Assembly (NCBI GenBank): GCA_035564555.1 | Contig: DATMTS010000020.1 | Span: forward strand, 1-30,741 | Direction of reading: 5' to 3' | Source: DATMTS01 sp035564555 | Lineage (GTDB): Bacteria; Actinomycetota; Actinomycetes; Actinomycetales; Microbacteriaceae | Length of the DNA stretch: 30,741 nucleotides | Shown here: positions 14,924 to 22,132 of the stretch, piece by piece | Layout: each line of letters begins with the position of its first letter | Position numbering within the stretch: position 1 is the first letter of the stretch | Translations under genes and position numbers: made by a program | The notes under the pieces: generated by a model | The model's input: the letters and a program-made list of their open reading frames with translations, nothing else | What the model was told of the DNA's origin: nothing | Database searches by the model: none

Positions 14924-15077
14924 TCCCTTGTTGAACGCCGGTGTCCCGATTCCGCATCGGCCCCTGTGGTGGGCGGCACTGCCGTCGGCGCGCTTCCGAC
15001 TCGGCCAGCGTACGAGACAAGAAGGTGCCGATCGAGTACACCTGGGACAATGCATTGTTTCCAAGCGCGAAAGAAGC
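14924..15077 (-). repeat. Left arm of inverted promoter duplication flanking lysR
   Basis: Read on the minus strand, this stretch matches 16013-16163 read on the plus strand. The match begins with GCTTCTTTCGC, then 20 identical bases (15043-15062), 27 partly matching bases, 11 identical bases (15005-15015) and a similar leader (shared GGAAGC, CGCCGA, GCAGTGC, CGGAATCG, CGTTCAA and GGGA blocks). Together the arms bracket the lysR gene almost exactly. Confidence 0.8.
15007..15062 (-). promoter_or_regulatory. LysR-type operator and promoter of the racemase-otnK-otnC operon
   Basis: The perfect palindrome ACAATGCATTGT (15047-15058) lies 40 bases, centre to first base, upstream of TACGCT (minus strand, 15012-15007). 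TACGCT fits the TANNNT -10 pattern. This puts the palindrome near -52, a usual activator position for LysR proteins. No good -35 box is seen, as expected for an activator-dependent promoter. The identical arrangement occurs at 16028-16083. Confidence 0.6.
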
Positions 15078-15104
15078 CACGGAGGGGCCACACTCCAGCC
15101 GACG

Positions 15105-16007
15105 TTAAGGCACTATCCGCTCCACAAGGCCCTGCCTCAGATGCTCGATGGCCGCGGCGATCCGGCGAGGCGTCCTGGTGGTGGCGGAGTAGAGAGCATA
15201 GATGTCCGCGCTGGGCGTCGGGATGTCCGCGAGCACGCGTTGAAGCAACCCCTGCTGAATCAGCGGATTCACGTGCCAGGTGGAGCGCATGATCAATCCG
15301 AGGCCCCGGACGCACCAGTCGGTCACCACATCTCCGTCGTCACTGATCATGCTGCCTCTGACGTCGACGTACTCCTGCTCCTTCTCCCCGAAGCGCCACA
15401 GCGAGTAGTCGGCGTTGTTCTCACGCAGCACGATGCAATTGTGCCGTTCCAGATCCCTGATGGTCCGCAAGGGCGGAGCGCTGTCGATGTAGCTGGGTGC
15501 GGCGCAGACGATCCTCCGGTTTCGCGCAAGGAGTTTTGCCTTGAGCCTGGAGTCCGACAGCCCTCCGACCCGGATCGCGATGTCGAAACTCGTGCCGGCG
15601 ATGTTCAACGGCAGTGGTGAAAGCTCCAGGTCTATCTGGATCAAGGGGTGCTGCAGTACGAACTCCCCGAGCAGCGGCGCGATGTGCTTACGGCCGATCC
15701 CCAGGCTGGAGTGCACCGTGATGCGTCCCTTGAGCTCACCCTGCTGCACGGCAACGGCGTCTTCGAGATCGGTCTTCTGCTGCAAGATCGTCAAGGCGCC
15801 GACCGCATAGCGCTTCCCCTCTTCGGTCAGGGTCAGCCGGCGGGTGCTGCGCCGGACCAGGGACACCCCCAGTCGCGACTCGAGCGCAGCCAGCCGCTTG
15901 CTCACCGCTGATACCGACTTCCCCCAGTTCCTGGCCGCCTCGGTGAGGCTCTGGGAACGGGAAATCTGCTCAAAGAACTCCAGGTCATCGATCGATGTCA
16001 GGTCCAC
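15105..16007 (-). CDS. LysR-family transcriptional regulator (DmlR-like)
   Basis: A 300-aa LysR regulator. The winged helix lies at residues 1-60 (DDLEFFEQISRSQSLTEAARNWGKSVSAVSKRLAALESRLG) and the effector-binding domain begins near residue 85 (GRITVHSSLGIGR). The C-terminus has ADIYALY and PRRI motifs like DmlR-type regulators of four-carbon acid catabolism. GTG 16007 gives the family-typical N-terminus. ATG 16040 adds 11 basic residues and would start inside the palindrome. The AAGAAG before GTG 16007 may be the ribosome binding site. The gene sits between two inverted copies of one promoter, so it probably activates both outward units and, because the right copy overlaps its own 5-prime region, controls itself. 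Confidence 0.92.
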   Translation of the reverse strand: MDLTSIDDLEFFEQISRSQSLTEAARNWGKSVSAVSKRLAALESRLGVSLVRRSTRRLTLTEEGKRYAVGALTILQQKTDLEDAVAVQQGELKGRITVHSSLGIGRKHIAPLLGEFVLQHPLIQIDLELSPLPLNIAGTSFDIAIRVGGLSDSRLKAKLLARNRRIVCAAPSYIDSAPPLRTIRDLERHNCIVLRENNADYSLWRFGEKEQEYVDVRGSMISDDGDVVTDWCVRGLGLIMRSTWHVNPLIQQGLLQRVLADIPTPSADIYALYSATTRTPRRIAAAIEHLRQGLVERIVP

Positions 16008-16012
16008 CGTCT

Positions 16013-16163
16013 GCTTCTTTCGCTTTCGGAAACAATGCATTGTCCCACGTGCCCGTACTCGGCGCTTTCTCGGGTCGTACGCTGGTTTGACGGGAAGCAC
16101 GCCGAAGCAGTGCTTTCCCCCGGAGACAGAACCGGAATCGATACAACGTCGTTCAATGTGGGA
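16013..16163 (+). repeat. Right arm of inverted promoter duplication flanking lysR
   Basis: This is the partner of 14924-15077, covering the lysR 5-prime leader, the palindrome, the TACGCT element and the leader of the rightward oxidase gene. The core blocks are identical with unchanged spacing and the rest has drifted, so the duplication is old but under selection at the operator and -10 elements. Confidence 0.8.
16028..16083 (+). promoter_or_regulatory. LysR-type operator and promoter of the oxidase-HAD unit
   Basis: GGAAACAATGCATTGTCCCA (16028-16047) contains the palindrome ACAATGCATTGT (16032-16043). After 27 bases comes TCGTACGCTGG (16075-16085) with TACGCT (16078-16083) as the likely -10. 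Spacing is identical to the left copy. The leader to ATG 16179 is about 90 bases. The palindrome is also 25 bases upstream of the lysR GTG, which suits autoregulation. Confidence 0.6.
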
Positions 16164-16178
16164 GAGCGAGGCATCAGC

Positions 16179-17372
16179 ATGACCGCACTCGAAACGGACG
16201 TCGTGATCGTCGGGGCCGGCTCGGTAGGGAGTATGGCGAGTTGGCAACTCGCCTCCCGTGGCCTGCGGGTCATCGGCTTGGACAGGTTTTCGATTCCCGG
16301 CCCCTTCTCTGCTTACGCCGGGGAATCGCGCATTTTCCGCAAGGTGTACGCGGAAGGCGGCCATTACACACCCGTGTTGCAGAGAGCACAGGACCTCTGG
16401 CGTGATCTGGAGAAGGCCAGCGGAAGCCGGTTGCTCAACACGACCGGCGCTGTCACGATCTACGACGAGCACAATCCGCGGCTGGAATCGCTTCTCGCAG
16501 CCGGGAAAGACAGTGGCCTCGACTACCAGGTTCTGCGGGGCGACGAGGCCAGGACGAGGTATCCCGAACATGTGATCAGGGACAGTGATGTCACGATCTA
16601 TGATCCTGAAGGCGGCTACCTGAATTCGGAACGGGCCGTGACCGCAGCACTGGTGGAGGCTGCTCGACTCGGCGCCGAGTTCCTGGGAAACCGCAAGGCG
16701 CACAGCATCGAGAAGTACGGCGACCGGTACCTCGTGCGGACTGATCGAGAAGAACTCATCGCCTCACGGGTGATCATCTCGCAGGGCAACGGTGCGGGTG
16801 CAGTGTGCAAGGAACTCGGTGTTCACCTCTCCGTTCTGCCGCAGATCTTGACCTGGTTCCCGTGCGTGGACCCAGCAGCATTCTGCCGGCAAGACCTGCC
16901 GGTCTTTCTGAGGCGGGTGGAGGAAGAGGGCAGGTCGGACAAAGCCGAGTTCTACGGGTTCCCGAGCGCTGACGGCTGGACGGCGAAGGTCGTCGGGAGC
17001 ATGTATCTGGACGAAGTCGAGTCCATGGAGAGGCCTCCGAGTTGGGACCCCCGGCTGTTGGACCGCATCCGGACCTGGGTCGGCGAGTTCATTCCCGGGC
17101 TGATCCCTGACCCGGTGCGCGTTGCGGTGTGTGCGGACGGTCACCTGCCGGATGCGACCGGCCTTCTGGGGACGGTGCCTGGAATGGAAGGCGTCGTCGT
17201 CGCGGCCGGATTCTCCGGCCATGGTTTCAAGATGGCCTCTGCGCTCGGCGCCATCGCCGCCGACCTGGTGCTGGAGGGAACGACGGCGACCGATGTCGGT
17301 TTCATGGACCCCACCCGGTTCCTCGGACCGGACGCTCGACTCACGTCATTGGCTCTGAGCTGGAAGCAGTAA
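16179..17372 (+). CDS. Sarcosine-oxidase-like FAD oxidoreductase (copy 2)
   Basis: A 397-aa member of the same family as the oxidase at 7249, with FAD motif GAGSVG at residues 12-17, the conserved Arg in GESRIFR, a Lys at the O2-activating position (YGFPSADGWTAK) and GFSGHGFKM near the C-terminus. Unlike copy 1 it keeps a Cys exactly 25 residues before GFSGHGFK (VAVCADGHLPD), the position of the covalent FAD link in sarcosine oxidase. Bound FAD is therefore probably covalent. ATG 16179 has GCGAGG seven bases upstream. The in-frame extension from 16035 runs through the operator and is not coding. It lies 61 bp before the second HAD gene and is divergent from lysR. The substrate is likely a secondary amine or N-methyl amino acid. 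Confidence 0.92.
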   Translation: MTALETDVVIVGAGSVGSMASWQLASRGLRVIGLDRFSIPGPFSAYAGESRIFRKVYAEGGHYTPVLQRAQDLWRDLEKASGSRLLNTTGAVTIYDEHNPRLESLLAAGKDSGLDYQVLRGDEARTRYPEHVIRDSDVTIYDPEGGYLNSERAVTAALVEAARLGAEFLGNRKAHSIEKYGDRYLVRTDREELIASRVIISQGNGAGAVCKELGVHLSVLPQILTWFPCVDPAAFCRQDLPVFLRRVEEEGRSDKAEFYGFPSADGWTAKVVGSMYLDEVESMERPPSWDPRLLDRIRTWVGEFIPGLIPDPVRVAVCADGHLPDATGLLGTVPGMEGVVVAAGFSGHGFKMASALGAIAADLVLEGTTATDVGFMDPTRFLGPDARLTSLALSWKQ

Positions 17373-17433
17373 CGATCGCGGTGGAATCTCCTGCCGGTAA
17401 GAAATGCAAGACAAACGTTGAACGGACGAAAAA

Positions 17434-18108
17434 ATGACAACCACGAACTTCCGGCCGAAGTACATCTCCTTCGATTGCTACGGCACGCTGATCAATTTCG
17501 ACATGGATCCCATCACCCGCCGGCTGCTCGGGGACCGTTTGCCCGAAGCGCAGTGGCCTGCGTTCAAGAAGGTGTTCCGCGGGTACCGGTTCGACGAGGT
17601 CTGCGGCGACTACAAGCCCTACGAGCAGATCCTTCAGGATTCCTTCGACCGCGTGTGCAAGCGGTGGGGCATCGGGCCGACCGAGGGTGCCGGTGCAGAG
17701 TTCGCTGAAGGCGTGCGCGGCTGGGTCGCCCACGAGGATGTGCCGGCTCCCCTGAAGATCATGGCGGACGGCTACGAACTGGTGATCCTGTCCAACGCGG
17801 ACGACAGCTTCCTGGACATCAGTGTTCCGAAGCTCGGTGCGGACTTCCACGCCGTCTACACTGCCGAACAGGCACGGGCGTACAAGCCGCGCTACCAGGC
17901 ATTCGAGTACATGCTCGACACCCTGGATGCCAAGCCGGAGGACTTCCTGCACGTCTCTTGCCACACCCGGTACGACATGATGCCGATGCACGATATGGGC
18001 TTCCGGAATCTGGTGCTGCTGGATCGCGACTGCGACCCGATCACGGCGGGGTACGACTACACCACAGTGAAGTCCCTGGACGAACTCAACGCACACCTCG
18101 GCCTCTGA
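17434..18108 (+). CDS. HAD hydrolase, haloacid dehalogenase type II family (copy 2)
   Basis: A 224-aa paralogue of the HAD at 2911-3585, the same length and alignable end to end without gaps, with long identical blocks (FRPKYISFDCYGTLINF, YKPRYQAFEYMLD). Nucleophile Asp14, motif II ILSNAD, motif III Lys in AYKPRY, motif IV near SCHTRYD. As in copy 1, His stands where haloacid dehalogenases have the active-site Asn, and Phe where they have the active-site Tyr, by comparison from memory. In both modules the HAD is next to a flavin oxidase, which suggests a shared step on the oxidase substrate or product. The ribosome binding site before ATG 17434 is poor. It ends the rightward unit. Confidence 0.92.
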   Translation: MTTTNFRPKYISFDCYGTLINFDMDPITRRLLGDRLPEAQWPAFKKVFRGYRFDEVCGDYKPYEQILQDSFDRVCKRWGIGPTEGAGAEFAEGVRGWVAHEDVPAPLKIMADGYELVILSNADDSFLDISVPKLGADFHAVYTAEQARAYKPRYQAFEYMLDTLDAKPEDFLHVSCHTRYDMMPMHDMGFRNLVLLDRDCDPITAGYDYTTVKSLDELNAHLGL

Positions 18109-18205
18109 CCCCGCCCGCAGTCCGCTGAGCGCCTCTTCTACCACTCGACGAATTGACCGGTCGCCGGCATGCTGTGTGCCCGGTCGTGCACGGCCCCGCC
18201 CGCAG
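18109..18205. repeat. 12-bp direct repeat bracketing the intergenic region
   Basis: CCCCGCCCGCAG occurs at 18109-18120 and again at 18194-18205, 85 bp apart. Both copies are followed within a few bases by CTGAGC. The repeat lies at the junction between the catabolic modules and the ParA-like gene. It may be a trace of insertion or a local duplication, or chance in GC-rich DNA. Confidence 0.45.
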
Positions 18206-18249
18206 ACTGAGCCGGGTACCCTCGTATACGGGTAGAAACGAGGCAGCAT

Positions 18250-19668
18250 ATGACGCAGGACGTTCCCGCCATGCCACTGGTCACTGCTGTGGTCAGGACG
18301 GATGCCACCGGCGAACTCACGGTGGACGGCGAGACTGCAGGCATCCGCGCCGCTGACAGCGCGAAGGTCAGCGAAGAGATTCTGCGCAGAGTGACCATGC
18401 TGGCTGCCGACCTCGGACGGCCGGTGCGGCTGACCACCGACGACGATCGGGGCAGGTGGCCGCTCATCGTGCACCCGAACGGCAACGTCGACTCGGGTGG
18501 AGATCCGCTTCTGCGAGCCGAAGCCGCACCTGTGGCGGCGGAGCCCGTGGCTGCGCAATCGGTTGCGAACGAGCCGAGCCCGATCGAGCCCGCCGTCCCC
18601 GCGGTCACGGCGCAGATCGAACTGCCGCTCGACCTGCAGCCCGCGACGACGGATGCGGAGCGGAGGATCGCGCAGGCGCTTCCGACGCCCGCCGAGCCCC
18701 CTGCCGCCGAGCCCCCTCACACGACGGCCGATGCAATGCCGACCCGACGGCAGGCGCGCGCATCCTTCCTCACTGAGGAGACCCGGCCGAAACCGGCCGA
18801 CCGCGGCTGGCGAGGGCTGATCGCGACAACGGGCATCCGGGTTCCTCCCTCCGCGAAGGAGTCGGCCGAGCGCGCCGACATACACGCCGTGAGCCGCCAT
18901 TGGCCGGGACCCCGCACGATCGCAGTCGTCAACGGCAAGGGCGGGGCCAACAAGACGCCGACCACGGCCATGCTGGCCGCGGTCTTCGCACGAAACGGCG
19001 GATCCGGTGTTCTCGCCTGGGACAACAACGAGACGCGAGGCACGCTCGGCTGGCGCACCGAGCAGGGCCCGCACACGGCAACGGTGCAGTCTCTGCTGCC
19101 CAACGCCGAGGCGCTGCTCTCGCCCGGCGCTCGGGTTGCCGATCTTTCGCAATTCGTGCACCACCAGACCGGCGACAAGTACGACGTTCTACGTTCCAAC
19201 CCGACGATGCTGGCCACCGAGCAGCGGATCTCGACCGTGGACTTCGACCGGCTGCACTCGGTCGTGACCAAGTATTTCCGCCTCGTCTTCGTCGACAGCG
19301 GCAACGACGAGTCGGCCGAACGATGGTTGCGAATGATCGACCACACCGACCAACTCGTGATCGCCACGACCGCGCTCGGCGAGCACGCCGAAGCTGGCGC
19401 ATTGCTGCTGGAGGCTCTCGCACAGCGCGATGAGCATTCGGCCTCGCTCGCTGCCGAAGCGGTCGTGGTCGTCTCGCAATCGGAGAAGTCGAGCAGTCTG
19501 TCCGCCGCGCGCAAGGTCGCCGACAGCTTCGGATCGCTGGCCCGCGAAGCGGTTCCGGTGCCGTTCGACCGCGCGATGCACGGCGGCAAGCTCCGCTACG
19601 ACGACCTCGAGCCGGCAACCCGCCGTGCGTGGCTTCGCGCCGCAGCGGCGGTGGCAGCCGGGCTCTGA
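18250..19668 (+). CDS. ParA/MinD-like P-loop ATPase with long N-terminal extension
   Basis: A 472-aa protein in two parts. Residues 1-80 form an unrecognised domain, and 90-160 are rich in Ala, Pro and Glu and likely disordered. From about 220 a SIMIBI-type ATPase begins with the deviant Walker A NGKGGANKTPTT (signature Lys230, P-loop Lys235). Pro237 is unusual where most ParA proteins have Thr. Switch-like segments follow (LAWDNNETRGTLGW, LVFVDSGNDESAERW). ACGAGG lies six bases before ATG 18250. No parB gene or parS-like repeats are near. Actinobacterial relatives include EspI-like and plasmid-type ATPases. It may position or regulate a surface machine rather than a plasmid. The function is unknown. 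Confidence 0.85.
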   Translation: MTQDVPAMPLVTAVVRTDATGELTVDGETAGIRAADSAKVSEEILRRVTMLAADLGRPVRLTTDDDRGRWPLIVHPNGNVDSGGDPLLRAEAAPVAAEPVAAQSVANEPSPIEPAVPAVTAQIELPLDLQPATTDAERRIAQALPTPAEPPAAEPPHTTADAMPTRRQARASFLTEETRPKPADRGWRGLIATTGIRVPPSAKESAERADIHAVSRHWPGPRTIAVVNGKGGANKTPTTAMLAAVFARNGGSGVLAWDNNETRGTLGWRTEQGPHTATVQSLLPNAEALLSPGARVADLSQFVHHQTGDKYDVLRSNPTMLATEQRISTVDFDRLHSVVTKYFRLVFVDSGNDESAERWLRMIDHTDQLVIATTALGEHAEAGALLLEALAQRDEHSASLAAEAVVVVSQSEKSSSLSAARKVADSFGSLAREAVPVPFDRAMHGGKLRYDDLEPATRRAWLRAAAAVAAGL

Positions 19669-19671
19669 GAA

Positions 19672-19705
19672 GACGCGACCCGGCCATTCATCGCCGGGCC
19701 GCGTC
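19672..19705. terminator. Hairpin between convergent genes
   Basis: Bases 19672-19684 pair with 19693-19705 (13 positions, one A-C mismatch) around an 8-base loop. It lies between the stops of the ParA-like gene and the convergent NAD(P)-binding gene and can act on both transcripts. No T run, as is common in high-GC actinobacteria. Confidence 0.7.
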
Positions 19706-19711
19706 GCAGCA

Positions 19712-20356
19712 CTACAGCGCCACGTGGAAGCGGCGCCGACGATACGTCGGCTGCTCGACCTCGTCGAGCACAGCGTGCGCGAGATCGCCCGCCGAGATCG
19801 TGGAGTTGCCCTCCGCATCGGTGAGCAGCACATCGTCGCTGATGCGGTATGATCCGGTCTCCTCCACCGGCGCCCAGGCGCCGAAGGTCGCGGCGGGGCT
19901 CACGTAGAACCAGTCGAGATCTTCCGACGTAGCCTTCAGCGTGTCGAGCAGCACCATGCCGGTCTCGACCTCGGGCAGCAACTCGGCGGGAAAGTCGCTG
20001 ACGTCGAACAGGCGTTTTCCGCCGGGCTCGACCAGCAGCGAAGAGGCGCCGCCGAGCACGCCGAGACGGAAACCGGAGTCCGCGGCCAGGCGGATCAGGT
20101 CGTCGACCAGGCCCTCCTCCTTGCCTGCCATGTCACCGCGCGGCGAGACCGCCTCGAACACCACATCGCGGCCGGCGACGACCTCGCCGAGGAAGTCGGT
20201 GTCCAGCACCGATCCGATCGCGTAGTCCACGCCTTCCACAGGGTTCTCCGGCTGGCGACGGCTGACCGCCGTGACCTCATGCCCGCGCTTCAGCGCCTCT
20301 TTCACCACCGCGCTGCCGCCGTAACCGGTTCCACCGAGAACTGTGATGCGTGCCAT
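19712..20356 (-). CDS. NAD(P)-binding Rossmann-fold protein (NmrA/BVR-B-like)
   Basis: A 214-aa atypical short-chain dehydrogenase with the cofactor motif GGTGYGG at residues 8-14 and an Arg-Arg pair after the second strand (AVSRRQP) that suggests NADP. It lacks a clear Tyr-X3-Lys motif and resembles NmrA-like or biliverdin reductase B-like sensor/reductase proteins. An in-frame extension upstream to 20941 is not coding: ATG 20356 has AAGGAA six bases upstream and starts at the usual family N-terminus. It stands alone, convergent to the ParA-like gene. The role is unknown, and it may be a flavin/quinone reductase or redox-responsive protein. Confidence 0.88.
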   Translation of the reverse strand: MARITVLGGTGYGGSAVVKEALKRGHEVTAVSRRQPENPVEGVDYAIGSVLDTDFLGEVVAGRDVVFEAVSPRGDMAGKEEGLVDDLIRLAADSGFRLGVLGGASSLLVEPGGKRLFDVSDFPAELLPEVETGMVLLDTLKATSEDLDWFYVSPAATFGAWAPVEETGSYRISDDVLLTDAEGNSTISAGDLAHAVLDEVEQPTYRRRRFHVAL

Positions 20357-20465
20357 GTCGTATTCCTTTTCGTTCGCGTCGGCCGGGCGCCGTCGGTACT
20401 CGAGGTGCAACGCGACCCGGGCCGAGATCGTTCCCGATGTGACGCGGTGCGTCCAGACGGCATCC

Positions 20466-22019
20466 TCAGTCCCGTGATCCGGTAGGGGCCGCGTCGATCG
20501 CGAGCAGCGCCGCCCATAGATCGGCACGCGCGTGGAAGCCGCCGAGATCGCGGCCGAGCACGCGTTCGCACTCGGCGATCCGCGCTCGAACCGTGTGCCG
20601 GTGCACCCCCAACCGGGCCGCTGCGCGCTCGATGTGTCCGTTCTCCTCGAGCCAGACGCGGAGTGAGGCGACCAAGGCGGTCTCGTGCGTGGCGTCGTAG
20701 CTGCTGAGCGGTGCGATCGTCGCGCGGCCGACCTCCGCAGCGTCGGTTCGGGCGAGGAAGGCGAGCATGCCCTGCTGGGCGATCGAGGAGAAGGTGACGA
20801 CGGCATCCTCGCCCTCGTGCGCCCGCCCGAGCGCACGCATCGCCTGTTCATGCGCGCGGTCGAGGTGGTCGTACCCGAACGGATCGGAGAGCCCGAGGCG
20901 GGCCTCGAACGCCGACGCGATGCGTCGCGGAACGTCTGCACCGTCCGGCCCGATGCAGAGCACGATGCGATTTCCGTCGGGCGCGTGAAAGACCGATCCG
21001 GGATGCTCCGCGACCCGCAACTCGAGAGACTCCGCGATCGAGTCGATCACCCGCGACGCCGCATCGACCACCGCGACGCGCACCGGCTCCCGCGGCAGGT
21101 CTCCCCACATCTGCCGAGCCACCCGGCGTGCCAGTTCCGTGTCACCGGACAGCAACGCGTGCCACAGGCCCGCCCTCAGATGCGCCCTGGCCCGATCGAG
21201 TTCGTGGTTCTGCTCCAGCGACAGGCCGGCGAGCGCGATGACACTCGTCACGACCTGCTGACCGGCGTCGTCGAGTTCGGACGCCCCGCCTACGGCGAGC
21301 ACTCCGCGCAGTTCATCACCGCCGCCGAGGGTCTGCATCGTGAGGGTCTCACCGTCCACGACGATGGTCGAGCTCGCGCGTCTGCCCCGACGCAACATGG
21401 CCGACGCCTCGCCGCGCACCGCGTTCAGGGCGCCGCGGCTCGCGGAGTCCGGGGGAAAGACCCGCTCGAGCGCACCGGTCGCGTCGTACAGCGCAACCCA
21501 GTGGTCGAGCTGATGAGAGAGTTCGGCGAGCGTCGCGGCGAGACCGTTCGGGCGCAGCGCCGCCAACGAGATCGCGCGTTGCGCCTTCAGCGCCCAGTTG
21601 CGGCGCGCATACGACTCGTCGGCGACCAGGTCGGCCGCATATCGGGCTATCGCGATGAAGGGCGTTCGGTACGGCACCTCGAAGAGCGGCAGTCCGGCGG
21701 CGGTGCATGCCTGGCGCAGCCCGTCGGGTGTGCTCGCCCTGACCACATCGGCGCCGAAGCCCAGGCCGGTCACTCCGCAGCGCGCCAAGCGTTCCACATA
21801 CGCCTCGTATTCGCGGCCGGTCGCAACATCGGAGAACTGCGATCCCGTGATGAGCAAGACGTGCCCGGCGTCGAGGAACGGTGTCGGATCCGTCAGGTCG
21901 GAACTGTGCACCCACGCGACCGGCTCTGCGAGCGCGCCGTCGGGCAGCGACGATTCGGGTGTCAGAAGGGTGAGCGCAAGGGCGTCGTTGTCGAGCAGGT
22001 CGTGAAGCACAGGGGCCAT
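20466..22019 (-). CDS. PucR-family transcriptional regulator, divergent from gabT
   Basis: A 517-aa regulator with the N-terminal PucR-type sensor domain (LVTPTPFLDAGHVLLITG-like region near residues 45-60), a central GAF/GGDEF-like part, and a C-terminal helix-turn-helix of the HTH_30/CdaR type (ERAAARLGVHRHTVRARIAECERVLGRDL). ATG 22019 has no clear ribosome binding site. It is divergent from the putrescine/GABA operon, with 113 bp between the starts. PucR-type activators of gab genes are known in Corynebacterium, so control of gabT and its followers by GABA or a related amine is the natural inference. Nothing in the sequence names the ligand. Confidence 0.9.
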   Translation of the reverse strand: MAPVLHDLLDNDALALTLLTPESSLPDGALAEPVAWVHSSDLTDPTPFLDAGHVLLITGSQFSDVATGREYEAYVERLARCGVTGLGFGADVVRASTPDGLRQACTAAGLPLFEVPYRTPFIAIARYAADLVADESYARRNWALKAQRAISLAALRPNGLAATLAELSHQLDHWVALYDATGALERVFPPDSASRGALNAVRGEASAMLRRGRRASSTIVVDGETLTMQTLGGGDELRGVLAVGGASELDDAGQQVVTSVIALAGLSLEQNHELDRARAHLRAGLWHALLSGDTELARRVARQMWGDLPREPVRVAVVDAASRVIDSIAESLELRVAEHPGSVFHAPDGNRIVLCIGPDGADVPRRIASAFEARLGLSDPFGYDHLDRAHEQAMRALGRAHEGEDAVVTFSSIAQQGMLAFLARTDAAEVGRATIAPLSSYDATHETALVASLRVWLEENGHIERAAARLGVHRHTVRARIAECERVLGRDLGGFHARADLWAALLAIDAAPTGSRD

Positions 22020-22132
22020 GTTTCGATTCTGCTATACATCGTGGCCAAATTCGGATCCCAAACTGTACACCGCGTCTATGGAGCAGCCGCCCGGGTCTGC
22101 GTAGCGTTGCACCACGATCAAAGGAGATGACC
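22020..22132. promoter_or_regulatory. Divergent promoter region between pucR-type gene and gabT
   Basis: This 113-bp gap must hold both promoters. It is AT-richer than its surroundings around 22,030-22,070 (CTATACATC, CCAAATTCGG, AAACTGTACA). AAGGAG at 22121-22126 is the gabT ribosome binding site. I cannot assign -35 and -10 boxes or a regulator site with confidence. Confidence 0.45.

Noticed and set aside
14924..16163. Inverted repeats around lysR as ends of a transposable element or invertible switch
   Set aside because: No transposase or recombinase is present. The arms hold promoter elements with conserved spacing and drifted filler, which points to duplicated promoters. The imperfect identity makes inversion by homologous recombination unlikely.
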